64,000 nt of DNA, from positions 124,001 through 188,000 of the forward strand of contig NZ_BCAG01000005.1 of assembly GCF_001293685.1 (NCBI RefSeq), in the 5' to 3' direction. The DNA comes from Desulfatitalea tepidiphila (GTDB lineage: Bacteria; Desulfobacterota; Desulfobacteria; Desulfobacterales; Desulfosarcinaceae). The translations under genes were made by a program, and so were the position numbers. Below, piece after piece: positions 27,831-36,836 of this stretch. The notes below the pieces were generated by a model. The model was not told the DNA's origin and made no database searches. It worked only from the letters and a program-made list of their open reading frames with translations. How positions within the stretch are numbered: position 1 is the stretch's first letter; the number at the start of each line of letters is the position of its first letter.

Positions 27831-28452
27831 TCCATCACCACCTCTGACATAGGTCCATGGCATGCCCCTTGGCCCCTGCAGTGTACGCCAAGGGGCATGT
27901 CTGTTTCATAAGACCCGATCCATGCGAGAGGCCATCCCCCACCGAAGCGTTTCCAGAACAGATTCAATTAGTTTTAGGAGCATACACCGTTCGGCCCTAT
28001 CATACATAAACACTCTCTGATTTTCTTTAACCGTTTGTAATATCGTCCAATTCTAAACATGGCACATTTTTGCCCGTTGACAGCGCACCACCCGTCTGTC
28101 ATAGTAATTTTTCATTATCAATTACTGGATGCCATTACCTGTTTTTCAAGGCGACGAACTGCTGACCCCCATTCAGTATTTAAATCATTTAGGGATGTTA
28201 CGCTGCCGGAGGGATCAAAACGGCATGGTACACGATCAACAATCGATGCCCCGGGACTTGATGCGCTCCTGCTGCGCACTCTCCCATTGGGGCGTCCATC
28301 TGTTCTATCCCGTCGCCCCACCTGTTTGGACCGTTTTTGAAGTGCGGTTATCGATAGGAAAACCCGTTGACGACGAAAGGAGGTGGCGCGCACTATTTTA
28401 AACTCGTGCACAACAATGCTTCCAACCCCATCCCATACAAGGAGGATTTGAT
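27831..28452 (+). other. Intergenic region between rnfB and dctP
   Basis: This 622-bp spacer holds the rnfB hairpin at its left end and the AAGGAGG of dctP at its right end. In between, TGGCAC at 28060 followed by TGCCC resembles a sigma-54 site but is one base short in spacing, and TGACAG/CTGTCA (28078-28101) forms a 6-bp dyad. Two short open frames (28059-28340 and 28129-28401) overlap each other, lack good ribosome sites and resemble nothing I recognise; I do not call them genes. Confidence 0.5.
27862..27904 (+). terminator. Strong hairpin after rnfB
   Basis: A perfect 12-bp stem (ATGCCCCTTGGC at 27862-27873, GCCAAGGGGCAT at 27887-27898) with a 13-nt loop lies 31 bp after the rnfB stop and is followed by GTCTGTTTC. 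It is a good candidate for the end of the rnf transcript. Confidence 0.75.
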
Positions 28453-29490
28453 ATGAAAGCGAAGTTTCGGATTTTTGGTCTATTGATTGTCGGTTTGGCT
28501 TGTTTTTCGATGATTTGCTTCAATGTCGGTCAAGCAGACGCCGCGGACAATGTCATTAAATGGAAAATGCAGACCCACTGGCCCGCCTCAAGCTCCTCCT
28601 TCGAAGACAGCGCCAAGGTGGTCGTGGAAAAGCTGAAAAAGCGGACCAACGGAAGATTGGATATCGAGCTCTATCCGTCGCCCGCCCTGGTTCCCCCCAC
28701 AGAGCTCTTCGACGCCTGCAAGCGAGGAATGCTTCCGATCATCGTCACCTCCTCGGCCTACCCCCGCGACCAGGTGCCCTTGATGGACATCGCTTCCGGA
28801 TTGCCCATGAATTTCAAGAACGTCTGGGAAATCATCTACTTCAATAAATGGCTGGGGTTCGATGACATGGTGCAGGCCTCTTTCAACCAGCACGGCCTCT
28901 ACTACGTGCCCGACAAGGTCTACCCCACCGAGTTGTCCTGCAAAAAGCCGATCAAATCAATCGACGATTTCAAGGGATTGAAGCTCCGTTCGTCAGGCAT
29001 CCTGCAGGTCTATCTCTCTTCCATCGGAGCGGCTGCTTCCATGCTTCCCGGCAGCGAAATCTACACCGCCCTGAGTTCCGGGGTTATCGACGGCGCCCAT
29101 TGGGGGGCGGTCCAGGGCAGTGACAGCATGAAATTTTACGAGGTGAGCAAGTACCACCTGCGGACCCCTTTGAATTTCGCCCAGACCGATATCTGGCTGG
29201 TCAACATCAAGGCCATGGAAAAATTGCCCCAGGATATCCAGGACATTCTCAAAGATACGCTCGAGGAGCACTTCTGGCTGCGCACCAATCAGTATCAGTA
29301 CCAGGAAGAGATTACTCTGGCAAAGATTCAAAAAGAAAAGGGCGTCACGGTCACCACCTTGCCGGACGCCGACTACAACAAGATGAAAGCCGCCGCCATG
29401 GCCACGTGGGATGAGGCGGCCAAACGCAGCCCGGAGAACGCCAAGGCCGTCCAGATGCTCAAAGATTTTCTCGTGACCTTGGGTCGATAG
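28453..29490 (+). CDS. dctP: TRAP transporter substrate-binding protein (DctP family)
   Basis: This 345-residue periplasmic receptor has a signal peptide (basic start, hydrophobic residues 7-22, cleavage likely near QADA-AD at about 31). It has the TRAP hallmarks FKGLKLRSSG, with the conserved arginine that binds the substrate carboxylate, and SEIYTALSSGVIDGAHWG. The pattern is closer to the alpha-keto/alpha-hydroxy-acid (TakP-like) branch than to the C4-dicarboxylate branch, but this is an inference. AAGGAGG lies before the ATG. Membrane genes dctQ and dctM follow, with a hairpin between that would favour excess receptor. A lactate-dehydrogenase-type flavoprotein is encoded opposite, suggesting lactate or a similar acid as substrate. 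Confidence 0.92.
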   Translation: MKAKFRIFGLLIVGLACFSMICFNVGQADAADNVIKWKMQTHWPASSSSFEDSAKVVVEKLKKRTNGRLDIELYPSPALVPPTELFDACKRGMLPIIVTSSAYPRDQVPLMDIASGLPMNFKNVWEIIYFNKWLGFDDMVQASFNQHGLYYVPDKVYPTELSCKKPIKSIDDFKGLKLRSSGILQVYLSSIGAAASMLPGSEIYTALSSGVIDGAHWGAVQGSDSMKFYEVSKYHLRTPLNFAQTDIWLVNIKAMEKLPQDIQDILKDTLEEHFWLRTNQYQYQEEITLAKIQKEKGVTVTTLPDADYNKMKAAAMATWDEAAKRSPENAKAVQMLKDFLVTLGR

Positions 29491-29528
29491 GTACGAATGG
29501 CTTTCAATTCCACCATCTGCGGTCAAGG

Positions 29529-29556
29529 GCGGGTGTTTGCCCGCGGCTGGTTTTTT
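29529..29556 (+). terminator. Hairpin with T-run between dctP and dctQ
   Basis: GCGGG (29529-29533) and CCCGC (29540-29544) form a 5-bp stem with a 6-nt loop, and six T residues follow at 29551-29556. Partial termination here would give more receptor than membrane subunits, a common arrangement in binding-protein-dependent transporter operons. Confidence 0.5.
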
Positions 29557-29662
29557 GTCCCTTAAACATGCTTGGTGTTTCGATCGGTTGGGGTTGCTCG
29601 GCCCGGGTAGGGATCACACATAGGCTCAGGCCAGGCAACCCTTTTTCAATGGAGGAAAGAGG

Positions 29663-30217
29663 GTGCAAACCATCAACGCGGTGCTACGATGTATCGATAA
29701 CTTGAACGACTGGATCGGCAAAATTCTCTCTTATGCCGTTTTTATCATGTTCGTTCTAGTCTTGTCAGAGGTGGTGCGGAGATACTTTTTCAACTCTCCC
29801 ACGGTCTGGGCCAATGAGCTGACCCAGCTGGTTTTCGGTGTCTACGTCATTCTTTCGGGCGGCTATATTCTCAGGTGGGGCGGGCATGTCAATGTCGACA
29901 TTTTTTACTCCACCCTCTCCGATCGCTGGAAGGCCATCCTGGACATTTTCACTTCAACTATTTTTTTCCTGTTTTGCGGCATGCTTTTCGTCTATGGCGG
30001 CTCACTGGCCTTGGAATCCCTCTCCAACTTCGAGCACTCGCGCTCGGCATGGAATCCGCCGCTCTATCCTTTCAAACTCTGCATACCTTTGGCCATGATA
30101 TTGCTCATGCTGCAAGGCATCGCCAAACTGATCCGCGATATATACACCGTCATTCATGGGAAACCCATGAGTCCGGTCAGCGAAGCCGCTGAAACGGTAG
30201 AAAGGGAAGTGCTGTGA
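29663..30217 (+). CDS. dctQ: TRAP transporter small permease (DctQ family)
   Basis: The 184-residue protein has four hydrophobic helices, the DctQ standard, and conserved segments VVRRYFFNSPTVWANEL and GGYILRWGGHVNVDIFY. DctQ is the small membrane subunit that pairs with DctM for Na+-driven uptake. The start is marked by GGAGGAAAGAG; the open frame is read from a GTG/ATG-type start at 29663. Its stop overlaps the dctM GTG start by four bases. Confidence 0.9.
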   Translation: MQTINAVLRCIDNLNDWIGKILSYAVFIMFVLVLSEVVRRYFFNSPTVWANELTQLVFGVYVILSGGYILRWGGHVNVDIFYSTLSDRWKAILDIFTSTIFFLFCGMLFVYGGSLALESLSNFEHSRSAWNPPLYPFKLCIPLAMILLMLQGIAKLIRDIYTVIHGKPMSPVSEAAETVEREVL

Positions 30218-31527
30218 GCATCGAAATCCTGACCCTCCTGTTTTTCCTGGCCCTGTTCGTGTTTCTTTTTCTTGGGCTGCCGCTCTCGTTCGTCCTCGGC
30301 GGCGTCTCGATTCTTTTCATCTGGTGGACCTGGGGTCCCGAGGCTTTTTTCATGGTGGCGGCCCAGACCTGGGGGGCTATGAATAAGTTTACACTGGTCG
30401 CCATACCGCTATTCATCTTCATGGCCATGATCCTTGAAAAATCGGGTACTGCCAAAGACCTGTACGACATGATGTACCTGTGGTTCGGGGGGCTGCGGGG
30501 CGGCCTGGTCATCGGGACCCTGGTGATCTGTGCCATCTTCGCGGCCATGTGCGGCATCAGCGGCGCGGCCGTGGTCAGCATGGGGGCCATCGCCCTGCCC
30601 TCCATGCTGGAACGCAAATATGACAAACTCATGGCAGTGGGCTGCATCAACTCGGGCGGCGGGTGGGGCATTCTCATTCCACCCAGCGTCATCATGATCC
30701 TCTATGCCCTGATCACGGGCGATTCGGTGGGTCGGCTCTTCGCCGGCGGTGTGCTGCCAGGATTGCTGCTGTTGGTCATCGTGTCATCGTACGTCCTAAT
30801 CCGCTGCTATTTCCAACCCCATCTGGCGCCGGCCTTGCCGCCGGAGGAGCGCGGAGACTGGGGCCGTAAATTCAAAGCCCTCAAGGCGGTGATTCTCCCC
30901 GTTTCCATCGTATTCGCCGTGCTCGGATCGATCATCTTCGGTATCACGACGCCCACCGAAGCCGCGGCCGTGGGATTGCTGGGATCGCTGGTCTCGGCGC
31001 TGGTATACCGTCAATTGACCTGGAAGCTGCTGCTCGAAGCCAGCATGCGCACCTTCAAGTTGACCGGCATGATCATGTGGATCCTGTTCGGGGCATACAG
31101 CTTCACGGCCGCCTACCACGGCATGGGCGCCTCGCACCTCATTGAAAACATCATGCAGTATGTACCCGGCGGGCCCTGGGGCACCATCATCTTCATCCAG
31201 ATCCTGGTCTTTCTGCTGGCCATGGTGCTCGATCCGGCCGGCATCATGATGATCTGCATCCCGGTATTCCTGCCGATCATCAAGGCCCATGGATTCGATC
31301 CCCTGTGGTTCGGCATCCTGTTCATCATGAATATGAACGTGGGCTACATGACGCCGCCCTTCGGCTTCAACCTGTTTTACCTGAAAGCCATCGTGCCGCC
31401 TTCGGTCACCATGGGCGATATCTATCGCTCGGTCATTCCGTTCGCTATCATGGAGTGCACCGGGCTCGCACTGGTCATGGCCTTCCCCAAGATCGCCACC
31501 TGGTTGCCGGATATGTTTTTTAAATAG
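30214..31527 (+). CDS. dctM: TRAP transporter large permease (DctM family)
   Basis: This 437-residue membrane protein has about 12 hydrophobic helices and belongs to the IT superfamily of ion-coupled transporters. GTG at 30214 overlaps the dctQ stop (GTGA). Typical features are FVLGGVSILFIWW near the N-terminus, the GGGWGILIPPSVIMILYALITGDS block and PPFGFNLFYLKA near the C-terminus. AAGGGAAG precedes the start. A strong bidirectional hairpin lies after the stop. With dctP and dctQ it forms a complete TRAP system. Confidence 0.93.
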   Translation: MSIEILTLLFFLALFVFLFLGLPLSFVLGGVSILFIWWTWGPEAFFMVAAQTWGAMNKFTLVAIPLFIFMAMILEKSGTAKDLYDMMYLWFGGLRGGLVIGTLVICAIFAAMCGISGAAVVSMGAIALPSMLERKYDKLMAVGCINSGGGWGILIPPSVIMILYALITGDSVGRLFAGGVLPGLLLLVIVSSYVLIRCYFQPHLAPALPPEERGDWGRKFKALKAVILPVSIVFAVLGSIIFGITTPTEAAAVGLLGSLVSALVYRQLTWKLLLEASMRTFKLTGMIMWILFGAYSFTAAYHGMGASHLIENIMQYVPGGPWGTIIFIQILVFLLAMVLDPAGIMMICIPVFLPIIKAHGFDPLWFGILFIMNMNVGYMTPPFGFNLFYLKAIVPPSVTMGDIYRSVIPFAIMECTGLALVMAFPKIATWLPDMFFK

Positions 31528-31562
31528 GACCCATTCACGAATGGTTCATTGACCCCTGACAA

Positions 31563-31593
31563 AACAAGGCGCGGGATCCCCCCGCGCCTTGTT
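31563..31593. terminator. Bidirectional terminator between dctM and the convergent oxidase gene
   Basis: A perfect 13-bp stem (AACAAGGCGCGGG at 31563-31575, CCCGCGCCTTGTT at 31581-31593) has a 5-nt loop and is followed by AATTTTAA. It sits between two convergent genes and can serve both strands. Confidence 0.85.
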
Positions 31594-31617
31594 AATTTTA
31601 AACAGCCGCCACCGGTT

Positions 31618-33009
31618 TCAGTCCGGAAACATCTTACCCGGATTCAATATGCCATTGGGATCGAACAGGGTTTTCACTTTCTTCATCCACGCCAACGAAT
31701 GTCCGTGTTCGGCCGGCATGAATTTGCGTTTTCCGATGCCGACCCCGTGTTCACCGGTGGCCGTTCCGTCCATCTCCAGGGCCTTCATGACCATACGCTG
31801 GTTGAGCCTGTCGATGGCCTGCCACGCGAGGGCGTCATCCGGTTTGGCCCCCACGACCAGGTGTATATTGCCGTCTCCCGCATGACCAAAAATATAGGCC
31901 GTGGTTCCCGCTGCCTCTCCGGCCGCCTCGCGGGCAAATGCGATCATTTCCGGGTAGGCGGAGATGGGCACGGCCACGTCGATGACGATGCGATGTTGAT
32001 CTTTGTGGACTTGTCGGATCATTTCGCCCAGCGAGTGGCGCGCCTCGATCAGCCGATCCCGCTCGGCCCGATCCAGGCCCGGTCTGAAATCGATCCCGCC
32101 CTGGTCTCCGCATAATACCTGTAACAGATCCATGGCCTCGGAGAGATGCACGGTGGAGGCGCCATGCATCTCCACGAAAAGCGTGGGCGATACGGTCAGA
32201 TCGAACCCTTTGCATCGATTGATCACCTCAATACATTCAGGCGCCAGCAATTCGATGGCCGCCGGGTTGATACCCGAGCGCATGACGTCCAAGACGGTCC
32301 GGCTGGCCGCCTCTACACTGGAGAAGGTGGCCACCGCCCAGGCAAACTCTTCCTGGATGGGGGCCAGCCGCAGGGTCGCCTCGGTGACGATCCCCAGCAT
32401 GCCCTCCGATCCGACGAACAGATGCAGCAGGTCATACCCCGAAGAGCTTTTCGACGCCCGATTGCCCAGCTCGATCACCTCTCCGTCGGCGAGCACGACG
32501 GTCAGGCGCTGGACATAGTCCTTGGTCGATCCATAGCGCACCGTGCGCGTCCCGCTGGCGTTGTTGGCGATCATGCCGCCGATGGTCGCACCGGCTCCCG
32601 GGTCCGGCGGAAAAAAGAGACCGCTGTGACGCAGCTCGTGATTCATCTCCTTGTAAACGACCCCGGGCTGGACGTCGATCTGGAAGTCGTCCGGACGGAC
32701 ACTCAAAATTTTGTTCATGTAACCGAAACTCAACACGATACCGCCGCATACGGGAATGGGGTTGCCTTCCAGGCTGCTACCCGAACCCCAGCCCGTCACG
32801 GGCAGCCGGCGCTCGTTGGCATAGGTCAAAATCGCCACGACCTCTTCAGTGGACTGAGGCCAGATCACCACCTCGGGGCGAACGGGTCGGTGCCGGGATT
32901 GATCCCTGGAGTGGGTGTTGAGTGCCGATTCGCCGGTCGAACAGCGCGCCGTATCGACCAATGACGCCAGGTAATGCAGATCCTGCTCGTTGAGATGATT
33001 GAGCGACAT
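31618..33009 (-). CDS. FAD-linked oxidase, D-lactate dehydrogenase / GlcD type
   Basis: The 463-residue protein belongs to the FAD-binding PCMH oxidoreductases. The FAD domain shows GWGSGSSLEGNPIP and PPDPGAGATIGGMIANNASG, followed by GSEGMLGIVTEATL. The C-terminal domain shows IFGHAGDGNIHLV, GEHGVGIGKRKF and NPGKMFPD, the GlcD/DLD signature with likely metal and substrate histidines. Candidates for its substrate are D-lactate, glycolate or a longer 2-hydroxy acid. It is convergent with the TRAP operon and co-directional with the IclR gene 75 bp upstream, so uptake and oxidation of a hydroxy acid look linked. The partner Fe-S protein often encoded beside such enzymes is absent. Confidence 0.88.
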   Translation of the reverse strand: MSLNHLNEQDLHYLASLVDTARCSTGESALNTHSRDQSRHRPVRPEVVIWPQSTEEVVAILTYANERRLPVTGWGSGSSLEGNPIPVCGGIVLSFGYMNKILSVRPDDFQIDVQPGVVYKEMNHELRHSGLFFPPDPGAGATIGGMIANNASGTRTVRYGSTKDYVQRLTVVLADGEVIELGNRASKSSSGYDLLHLFVGSEGMLGIVTEATLRLAPIQEEFAWAVATFSSVEAASRTVLDVMRSGINPAAIELLAPECIEVINRCKGFDLTVSPTLFVEMHGASTVHLSEAMDLLQVLCGDQGGIDFRPGLDRAERDRLIEARHSLGEMIRQVHKDQHRIVIDVAVPISAYPEMIAFAREAAGEAAGTTAYIFGHAGDGNIHLVVGAKPDDALAWQAIDRLNQRMVMKALEMDGTATGEHGVGIGKRKFMPAEHGHSLAWMKKVKTLFDPNGILNPGKMFPD

Positions 33010-33084
33010 GACTTTACCATTGCCCCTTTCTATCGGACCGGCAAATCACCGGCCGGCATCGATCGGAAATCGATCAAAAATTGC

Positions 33085-33876
33085 TCATATCGTGTTCGAA
33101 GCGGCGCCCGGGTTTGCAAAATCAGGTAGATAGCCCATGTAACGGGACACCTCGGCCGTTGTTTTCACAAGCTCCTCGGCCAACTCCTCAATCTTACCCT
33201 CATCCATGCGCTGGGCCGCGCCCGAAAGGCTGATGGACCCGGCCACCTGTCCGTCCCGCTGAAATACTGGTGCGCCGATACAGACCAACCCCTGGACCGC
33301 TTCCTGGCGATCGATGGCGTAACCCCGCCTGCGAGTTGCTTCCAGATCCGCCAACAAATTTTCCGGATCGGTAATGGTCATATCGGTAAATGCGATCAAT
33401 TCCGTACGTTGAAGGTACTGTTTGACCTGGTCCTCGCCCAAATGGGCCAACACCGCTTTGCCGATCGCCGAACAATAAGCGTGCACCCGGGGACCGAACT
33501 GGTGGGGCAGGACGGCACGGGGTCGCGGATGGGCATCCGATGTGATCACCATGGAGTCGCCGTCCCAAATAGCCACACGCACCACGCGTTGCGTCGATTT
33601 GGCCAATTGGTTGATCAGACCGGCCGATTTTTGATTGATTTCCAGGGTACCGGCCAGAATAATGCCCAATTCGTATATTTTCAGACCCAATCGATATTTA
33701 CGGCCGGGCAGGTCCTGCTGCAAAAACCCTTGCTGGAGCAACGTCCGGATCAGCCCATGGACGGTGCCCTTGGACAGGTCCAGCGCACGACTGATTTCGG
33801 TCACCCCGAGCACCGGGCAGCGGTGTGAAAATAGAGCCAGGATCTGTAGCGCACGATCGACGGACTGGATGGACAT
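33085..33876 (-). CDS. IclR-family transcriptional regulator
   Basis: The 263-residue protein has an N-terminal winged HTH (SVDRALQILALFS through LSKGTVHGLIRTLLQQGFL) and the IclR effector-binding domain (LPHQFGPRVHAYCSAIGKAVLA, RRRGYAIDRQEAVQGLVCIGAPVF). ATG 33876 with GGAGG before it gives the normal IclR N-terminus; a longer frame to 34095 is not supported. IclR proteins usually control a nearby catabolic operon in response to its substrate, so the adjacent dehydrogenase, TRAP and metallo-beta-lactamase genes are the natural targets. Confidence 0.93.
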   Translation of the reverse strand: MSIQSVDRALQILALFSHRCPVLGVTEISRALDLSKGTVHGLIRTLLQQGFLQQDLPGRKYRLGLKIYELGIILAGTLEINQKSAGLINQLAKSTQRVVRVAIWDGDSMVITSDAHPRPRAVLPHQFGPRVHAYCSAIGKAVLAHLGEDQVKQYLQRTELIAFTDMTITDPENLLADLEATRRRGYAIDRQEAVQGLVCIGAPVFQRDGQVAGSISLSGAAQRMDEGKIEELAEELVKTTAEVSRYMGYLPDFANPGAASNTI

Positions 33877-33968
33877 GGCATGACCTCCGTTCCAACAGGT
33901 GGATTTTGGGTTTGAAGCCTGATGCCGGTCGACAACACCTGCGCCGGCAACACCGAAAAGATTTCCGA

Positions 33969-34871
33969 TTATTCGATTTTCATTGTCTTGGCAATATATC
34001 GCACCATCTGACCGGCGACCATGGTACGAACATCGTCCGAGAGAAACGAATCGCCGGAACGTTTGAGAAAAATCTCTTTGATCTCCTTGGTGCATCTGTC
34101 AATATCGCGCGTACGCCGGTAGGTCTCTTCCAATAACTTGCGGGTCTCCTTGGCCGCCGCGATGGCCGCAGGGAAAAAAGCCCGTGCATCTTGATCCAGA
34201 TAGGCCCCGTAATGCTCCAGAAGAAGCACGTCTATGTCGTAGCGGGACACCCGCTCCAGATTCTGTTGATATTGATCAAAATTGGAGTTGGGCGTCGGAT
34301 GATACTGCCCCTGGTGACACAACCCGACAGCATCCGACGCAAACATGGCCCGCTGTTCCGGCATATAGCACGCGATGGAGCACGATGAATGGCCCGGGAC
34401 CTCCAGCACGTCGAACCGCAGGTCTCCACAAACCAGGTGGTCTCCCTCGGAAAGGGTCTCTTCGATGACGATACGGTCGAACTGGTATCCCAGCGCGCTC
34501 TCCGATTGCCCCCGTCCCAAGCGCTCGGTCGCTCGCCGGTTCATCTCGGCGATACTCTGGTTGATCGCGGGATTGGCAAGCAGTTGCCCGGCCCTGACCG
34601 ATGCTGTCACCCTGGCCCATGGCCAACGCTTCTTCAGAAACGGCACCGCGCCACAATGATCGAAGTGGGAATGCAGGATACAAATGCGCGCAATTTTCAG
34701 CTCGTCGATGCCGAATGCCTCGATCTGCTCCAGCAGGTCGGGAACGATATAGGCCATGCCGCCGCCCATGAGCATACTCTCCCGGCCGCCGTCGACCAGG
34801 TAAACGCATGACTCGTAACGGCCCAGCAGAGTGATGCGGTCCGTTACTCGTCCAGGGTGGGAAATGATCAT
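33969..34871 (-). CDS. Metallo-beta-lactamase-fold hydrolase
   Basis: The 300-residue protein has the metal motif HSHFDHCG, a later VPGHSSCS histidine, and FASDAVG with the metal-bridging aspartate, so the MBL fold with two metal ions is clear. The substrate is not. Its relatives include glyoxalase II-like thioester hydrolases. AGGAGG precedes the ATG at 34871. It stands upstream of the IclR gene in the same direction (92 bp apart) and may share its transcript. A role in hydrolysing a CoA thioester or other ester in the same catabolic route is only inference. Confidence 0.88.
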   Translation of the reverse strand: MIISHPGRVTDRITLLGRYESCVYLVDGGRESMLMGGGMAYIVPDLLEQIEAFGIDELKIARICILHSHFDHCGAVPFLKKRWPWARVTASVRAGQLLANPAINQSIAEMNRRATERLGRGQSESALGYQFDRIVIEETLSEGDHLVCGDLRFDVLEVPGHSSCSIACYMPEQRAMFASDAVGLCHQGQYHPTPNSNFDQYQQNLERVSRYDIDVLLLEHYGAYLDQDARAFFPAAIAAAKETRKLLEETYRRTRDIDRCTKEIKEIFLKRSGDSFLSDDVRTMVAGQMVRYIAKTMKIE

Positions 34872-35282
34872 GCCGATAGCCTCCTGCGGCCACTTGGATC
34901 GTCTGGAACGGTGAAGTCATCCCATGGCCTCATCTTTGATTAAAATGCTAAGTAACACAATACGTTTTGGGATGTCAAAATGTGTTCCATCTCGCCGAAT
35001 CGATCATCACCACCAACCGGGCGCTACGTGCCACGGGAACGGCTGTTGACAAGCCCTGAGGACTCCTTTAAGTTGGAACTGTCGTGCAGCCCTTGACCTG
35101 CATAACCCGCATAAAAAAATCAACTTTTTGACAACGGTGACGTCCGCCGCAAGGATAGTCGGCGAGTTGGGGGATGCCCCACCGGACAGATATCCGGCCT
35201 GACATTCGGGCAGGTATCCGACCCGATATTCAACTCGATAATCAACCCGATAATCAACCGGATAATCAACCCGATAAACAAA
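34872..35282 (+). other. Divergent intergenic region with dyad and tandem repeat
   Basis: This 411-bp region between the MBL gene (leftward) and the MFS gene (rightward) holds a partial dyad at 34954-34986 (outer AACACA/TGTGTT, inner TTTTG/CAAAA) that could be an operator for the nearby IclR protein, and a 12-bp tandem repeat at 35224-35283. No gene is evident. Confidence 0.45.
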
Positions 35283-35283
35283 T
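35224..35283 (+). repeat. 12-bp tandem repeat (five copies, two exact) at the start of the MFS gene
   Basis: Copies of CGATAATCAACC lie at 35236 and 35248 (exact), with one-base variant GGATAATCAACC at 35260, and more diverged copies at 35224 (CGATATTCAACT) and 35272 (CGATAAACAAAT). The array ends at the putative TTG start of the transporter gene. In the transporter's frame the array is open and would encode IINP/IINR units, so copy-number change would not shift the frame. Confidence 0.85.
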
Positions 35284-36461
35284 TGATCGGAACGAACCAC
35301 TTGAAGCTCAGCCAACTCATTCCCATTTATATCGGAGCGGCCATCGGCCCCATGGGCGGCTTCGGTATCGTCACCATTCTGCCGGTCATGGCCCACAACT
35401 GGTCGGTCAGCTTCGGCAGCATATCCGTGGCCATTACAGCCTACATGATGCCCTTCATCGCCATCCAGATTTTTTCGGGCGCCATTGCCCAGATATTCGA
35501 CGCCCGCAGGACCCTGCTTTTTGGATTCACGGGGTACGCTATCGGTGCCCTGTTCAGTGGGCTTTCATCCAACTTCGGTACGTTTCTCGCGTTTCGAATC
35601 GTCCAAGGCATCGGAGCCGGTTTTCTGACGCCCATCATCATGGCGCTCATCGGAGAACTGGTGCCGGAAAAACACATCGGAAAGGCCATCGGTTTCCTGG
35701 GGGTGGCCTACACCGTCGGCGTGACACTCGGCCCATATCTTTCCGGCGCCATCGAGGTGCGCCTGGGTTGGGCCTTCTTTTTCTACTTTTTATCGGTCGT
35801 TGCCCTGCTCGCCGGCTTGTTCTACCTGCTGACCAGCACATCTCAGGAGCGCCCCATGGACCGGCAGGCGAACCTCCTGGACATCTTTCCTCTTTTGAAA
35901 AGCGCCGTCCGCGAACCCGGCACAGTCTTGCTCAGTTTCGCGGCCTTCGCTCTCTTTTTCGGGTATATCGGCATCATGACCTTTACGGCCGATGATCTCA
36001 AGACGCTTGCCGGCCTGCCGTCGGATAAAATCGGCACCATACTTTCGATCACCGGCCTGTCCGGCATCGTGGTCTCTCCCATCGCCGGCTACGTAGGAGA
36101 CCGGGTGGGCCGAAAGATCGTATTTGTTTTCGGGAGCCTCATTGCCATCATCGCCATCGGCCTGATGCTATGGCTTCCCTACGGTTTTTTCAACCGCCTG
36201 CTGCTGTTTCTCCTGCTGGGAACCGGTGCGGCCACGGCCTGGACCTCCCTCAACACCATGGCAGTGCGCATCTCCACATCGCTGCGTCAACCGGTCACCT
36301 CTATCTACAATGCCATCAAATTCTCGGGATATGCCGTTTCACCGGCTGTCCTGGCGCTCTTGTATGCGCCTTACAAACTCCAAGCGGTCCAGGTCGGCAG
36401 CATGCTGGCGATTGCAGCAGCCACGATCCTGGCCTTGTCCGCGAAACCCAGAATGAACTGA
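35283..36461 (+). CDS. Major facilitator superfamily transporter
   Basis: The 386-392-residue protein has about 12 hydrophobic helices. The MFS signature in the loop between helices 2 and 3 is degenerate here (GAIAQIFDARRTLLFG), and a second copy follows in the C-half (GYVGDRVGRKIVFVFG). The substrate is unknown; drug or organic-acid export or import are all possible. No ATG or GTG gives a full-length protein. TTG at 35283 or TTG at 35301 are the candidates, the second having GGAACGA upstream, so the start is uncertain. The frame is open further upstream through the tandem repeat. Confidence 0.85.
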   Translation: MIGTNHLKLSQLIPIYIGAAIGPMGGFGIVTILPVMAHNWSVSFGSISVAITAYMMPFIAIQIFSGAIAQIFDARRTLLFGFTGYAIGALFSGLSSNFGTFLAFRIVQGIGAGFLTPIIMALIGELVPEKHIGKAIGFLGVAYTVGVTLGPYLSGAIEVRLGWAFFFYFLSVVALLAGLFYLLTSTSQERPMDRQANLLDIFPLLKSAVREPGTVLLSFAAFALFFGYIGIMTFTADDLKTLAGLPSDKIGTILSITGLSGIVVSPIAGYVGDRVGRKIVFVFGSLIAIIAIGLMLWLPYGFFNRLLLFLLLGTGAATAWTSLNTMAVRISTSLRQPVTSIYNAIKFSGYAVSPAVLALLYAPYKLQAVQVGSMLAIAAATILALSAKPRMN

Positions 36462-36520
36462 CAAAAGGACCAAACGCCATTTCGGCACCCATCAAGAACA
36501 TATCAAACAGGAGGAAAAAA

Positions 36521-36820
36521 ATGATTTCAGTCGTTGCCAAACTCCCCGTACAGGAAGGAAAAGCCCAGGAAGCCATCGACATGTTCAAGGCGCTGCTGAA
36601 ACAAGTGGCCACCGAAGAGGGCACCTTGCTGTACAGTTTGAACCAGAGCAAAAAAGATCCCAACACCATCGTTATCATCGAGCGGTATAAAGACGATGCC
36701 GCTCTGGCGGCCCATTCGGCGACACCCCATTTCAAAGAGTTTTCGGCCAAACTCGGCGGCTTCCTGGCCGGCCGCCCCGAGATTACCGTGCTCAACGAAC
36801 TGGATGTGACATTCAAATAA
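36521..36820 (+). CDS. Antibiotic biosynthesis monooxygenase (ABM/YgiN-type) family protein
   Basis: The 99-residue protein fits the dimeric alpha-beta barrel ABM family, which includes the quinol monooxygenase YgiN and LsrG: SVVAKLPVQEGKAQEAIDMF, then EEGTLLYSLNQSKKDPN and ERYKDDAALAAHSATPHFKEF, in which the histidines are typical. It could act on a quinol or a small aldehyde; family members vary widely. AGGAGG precedes ATG 36521, and a long upstream frame belongs to another reading frame of the MFS gene. It lies 60 bp after the transporter and may be co-transcribed with it. Confidence 0.85.
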   Translation: MISVVAKLPVQEGKAQEAIDMFKALLKQVATEEGTLLYSLNQSKKDPNTIVIIERYKDDAALAAHSATPHFKEFSAKLGGFLAGRPEITVLNELDVTFK

Positions 36821-36836
36821 GATACCCTGATCTACT

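Noticed and set aside
28060-28075. Sigma-54-like site upstream of dctP
   Set aside because: TGGCAC is followed by TGC one base too close, and sigma-54 spacing is strict. It is also almost 400 bp from the gene, with no activator gene adjacent.
28059-28401. Two short overlapping open frames before dctP
   Set aside because: They lack ribosome sites, overlap each other and have no recognisable composition or signal sequence.
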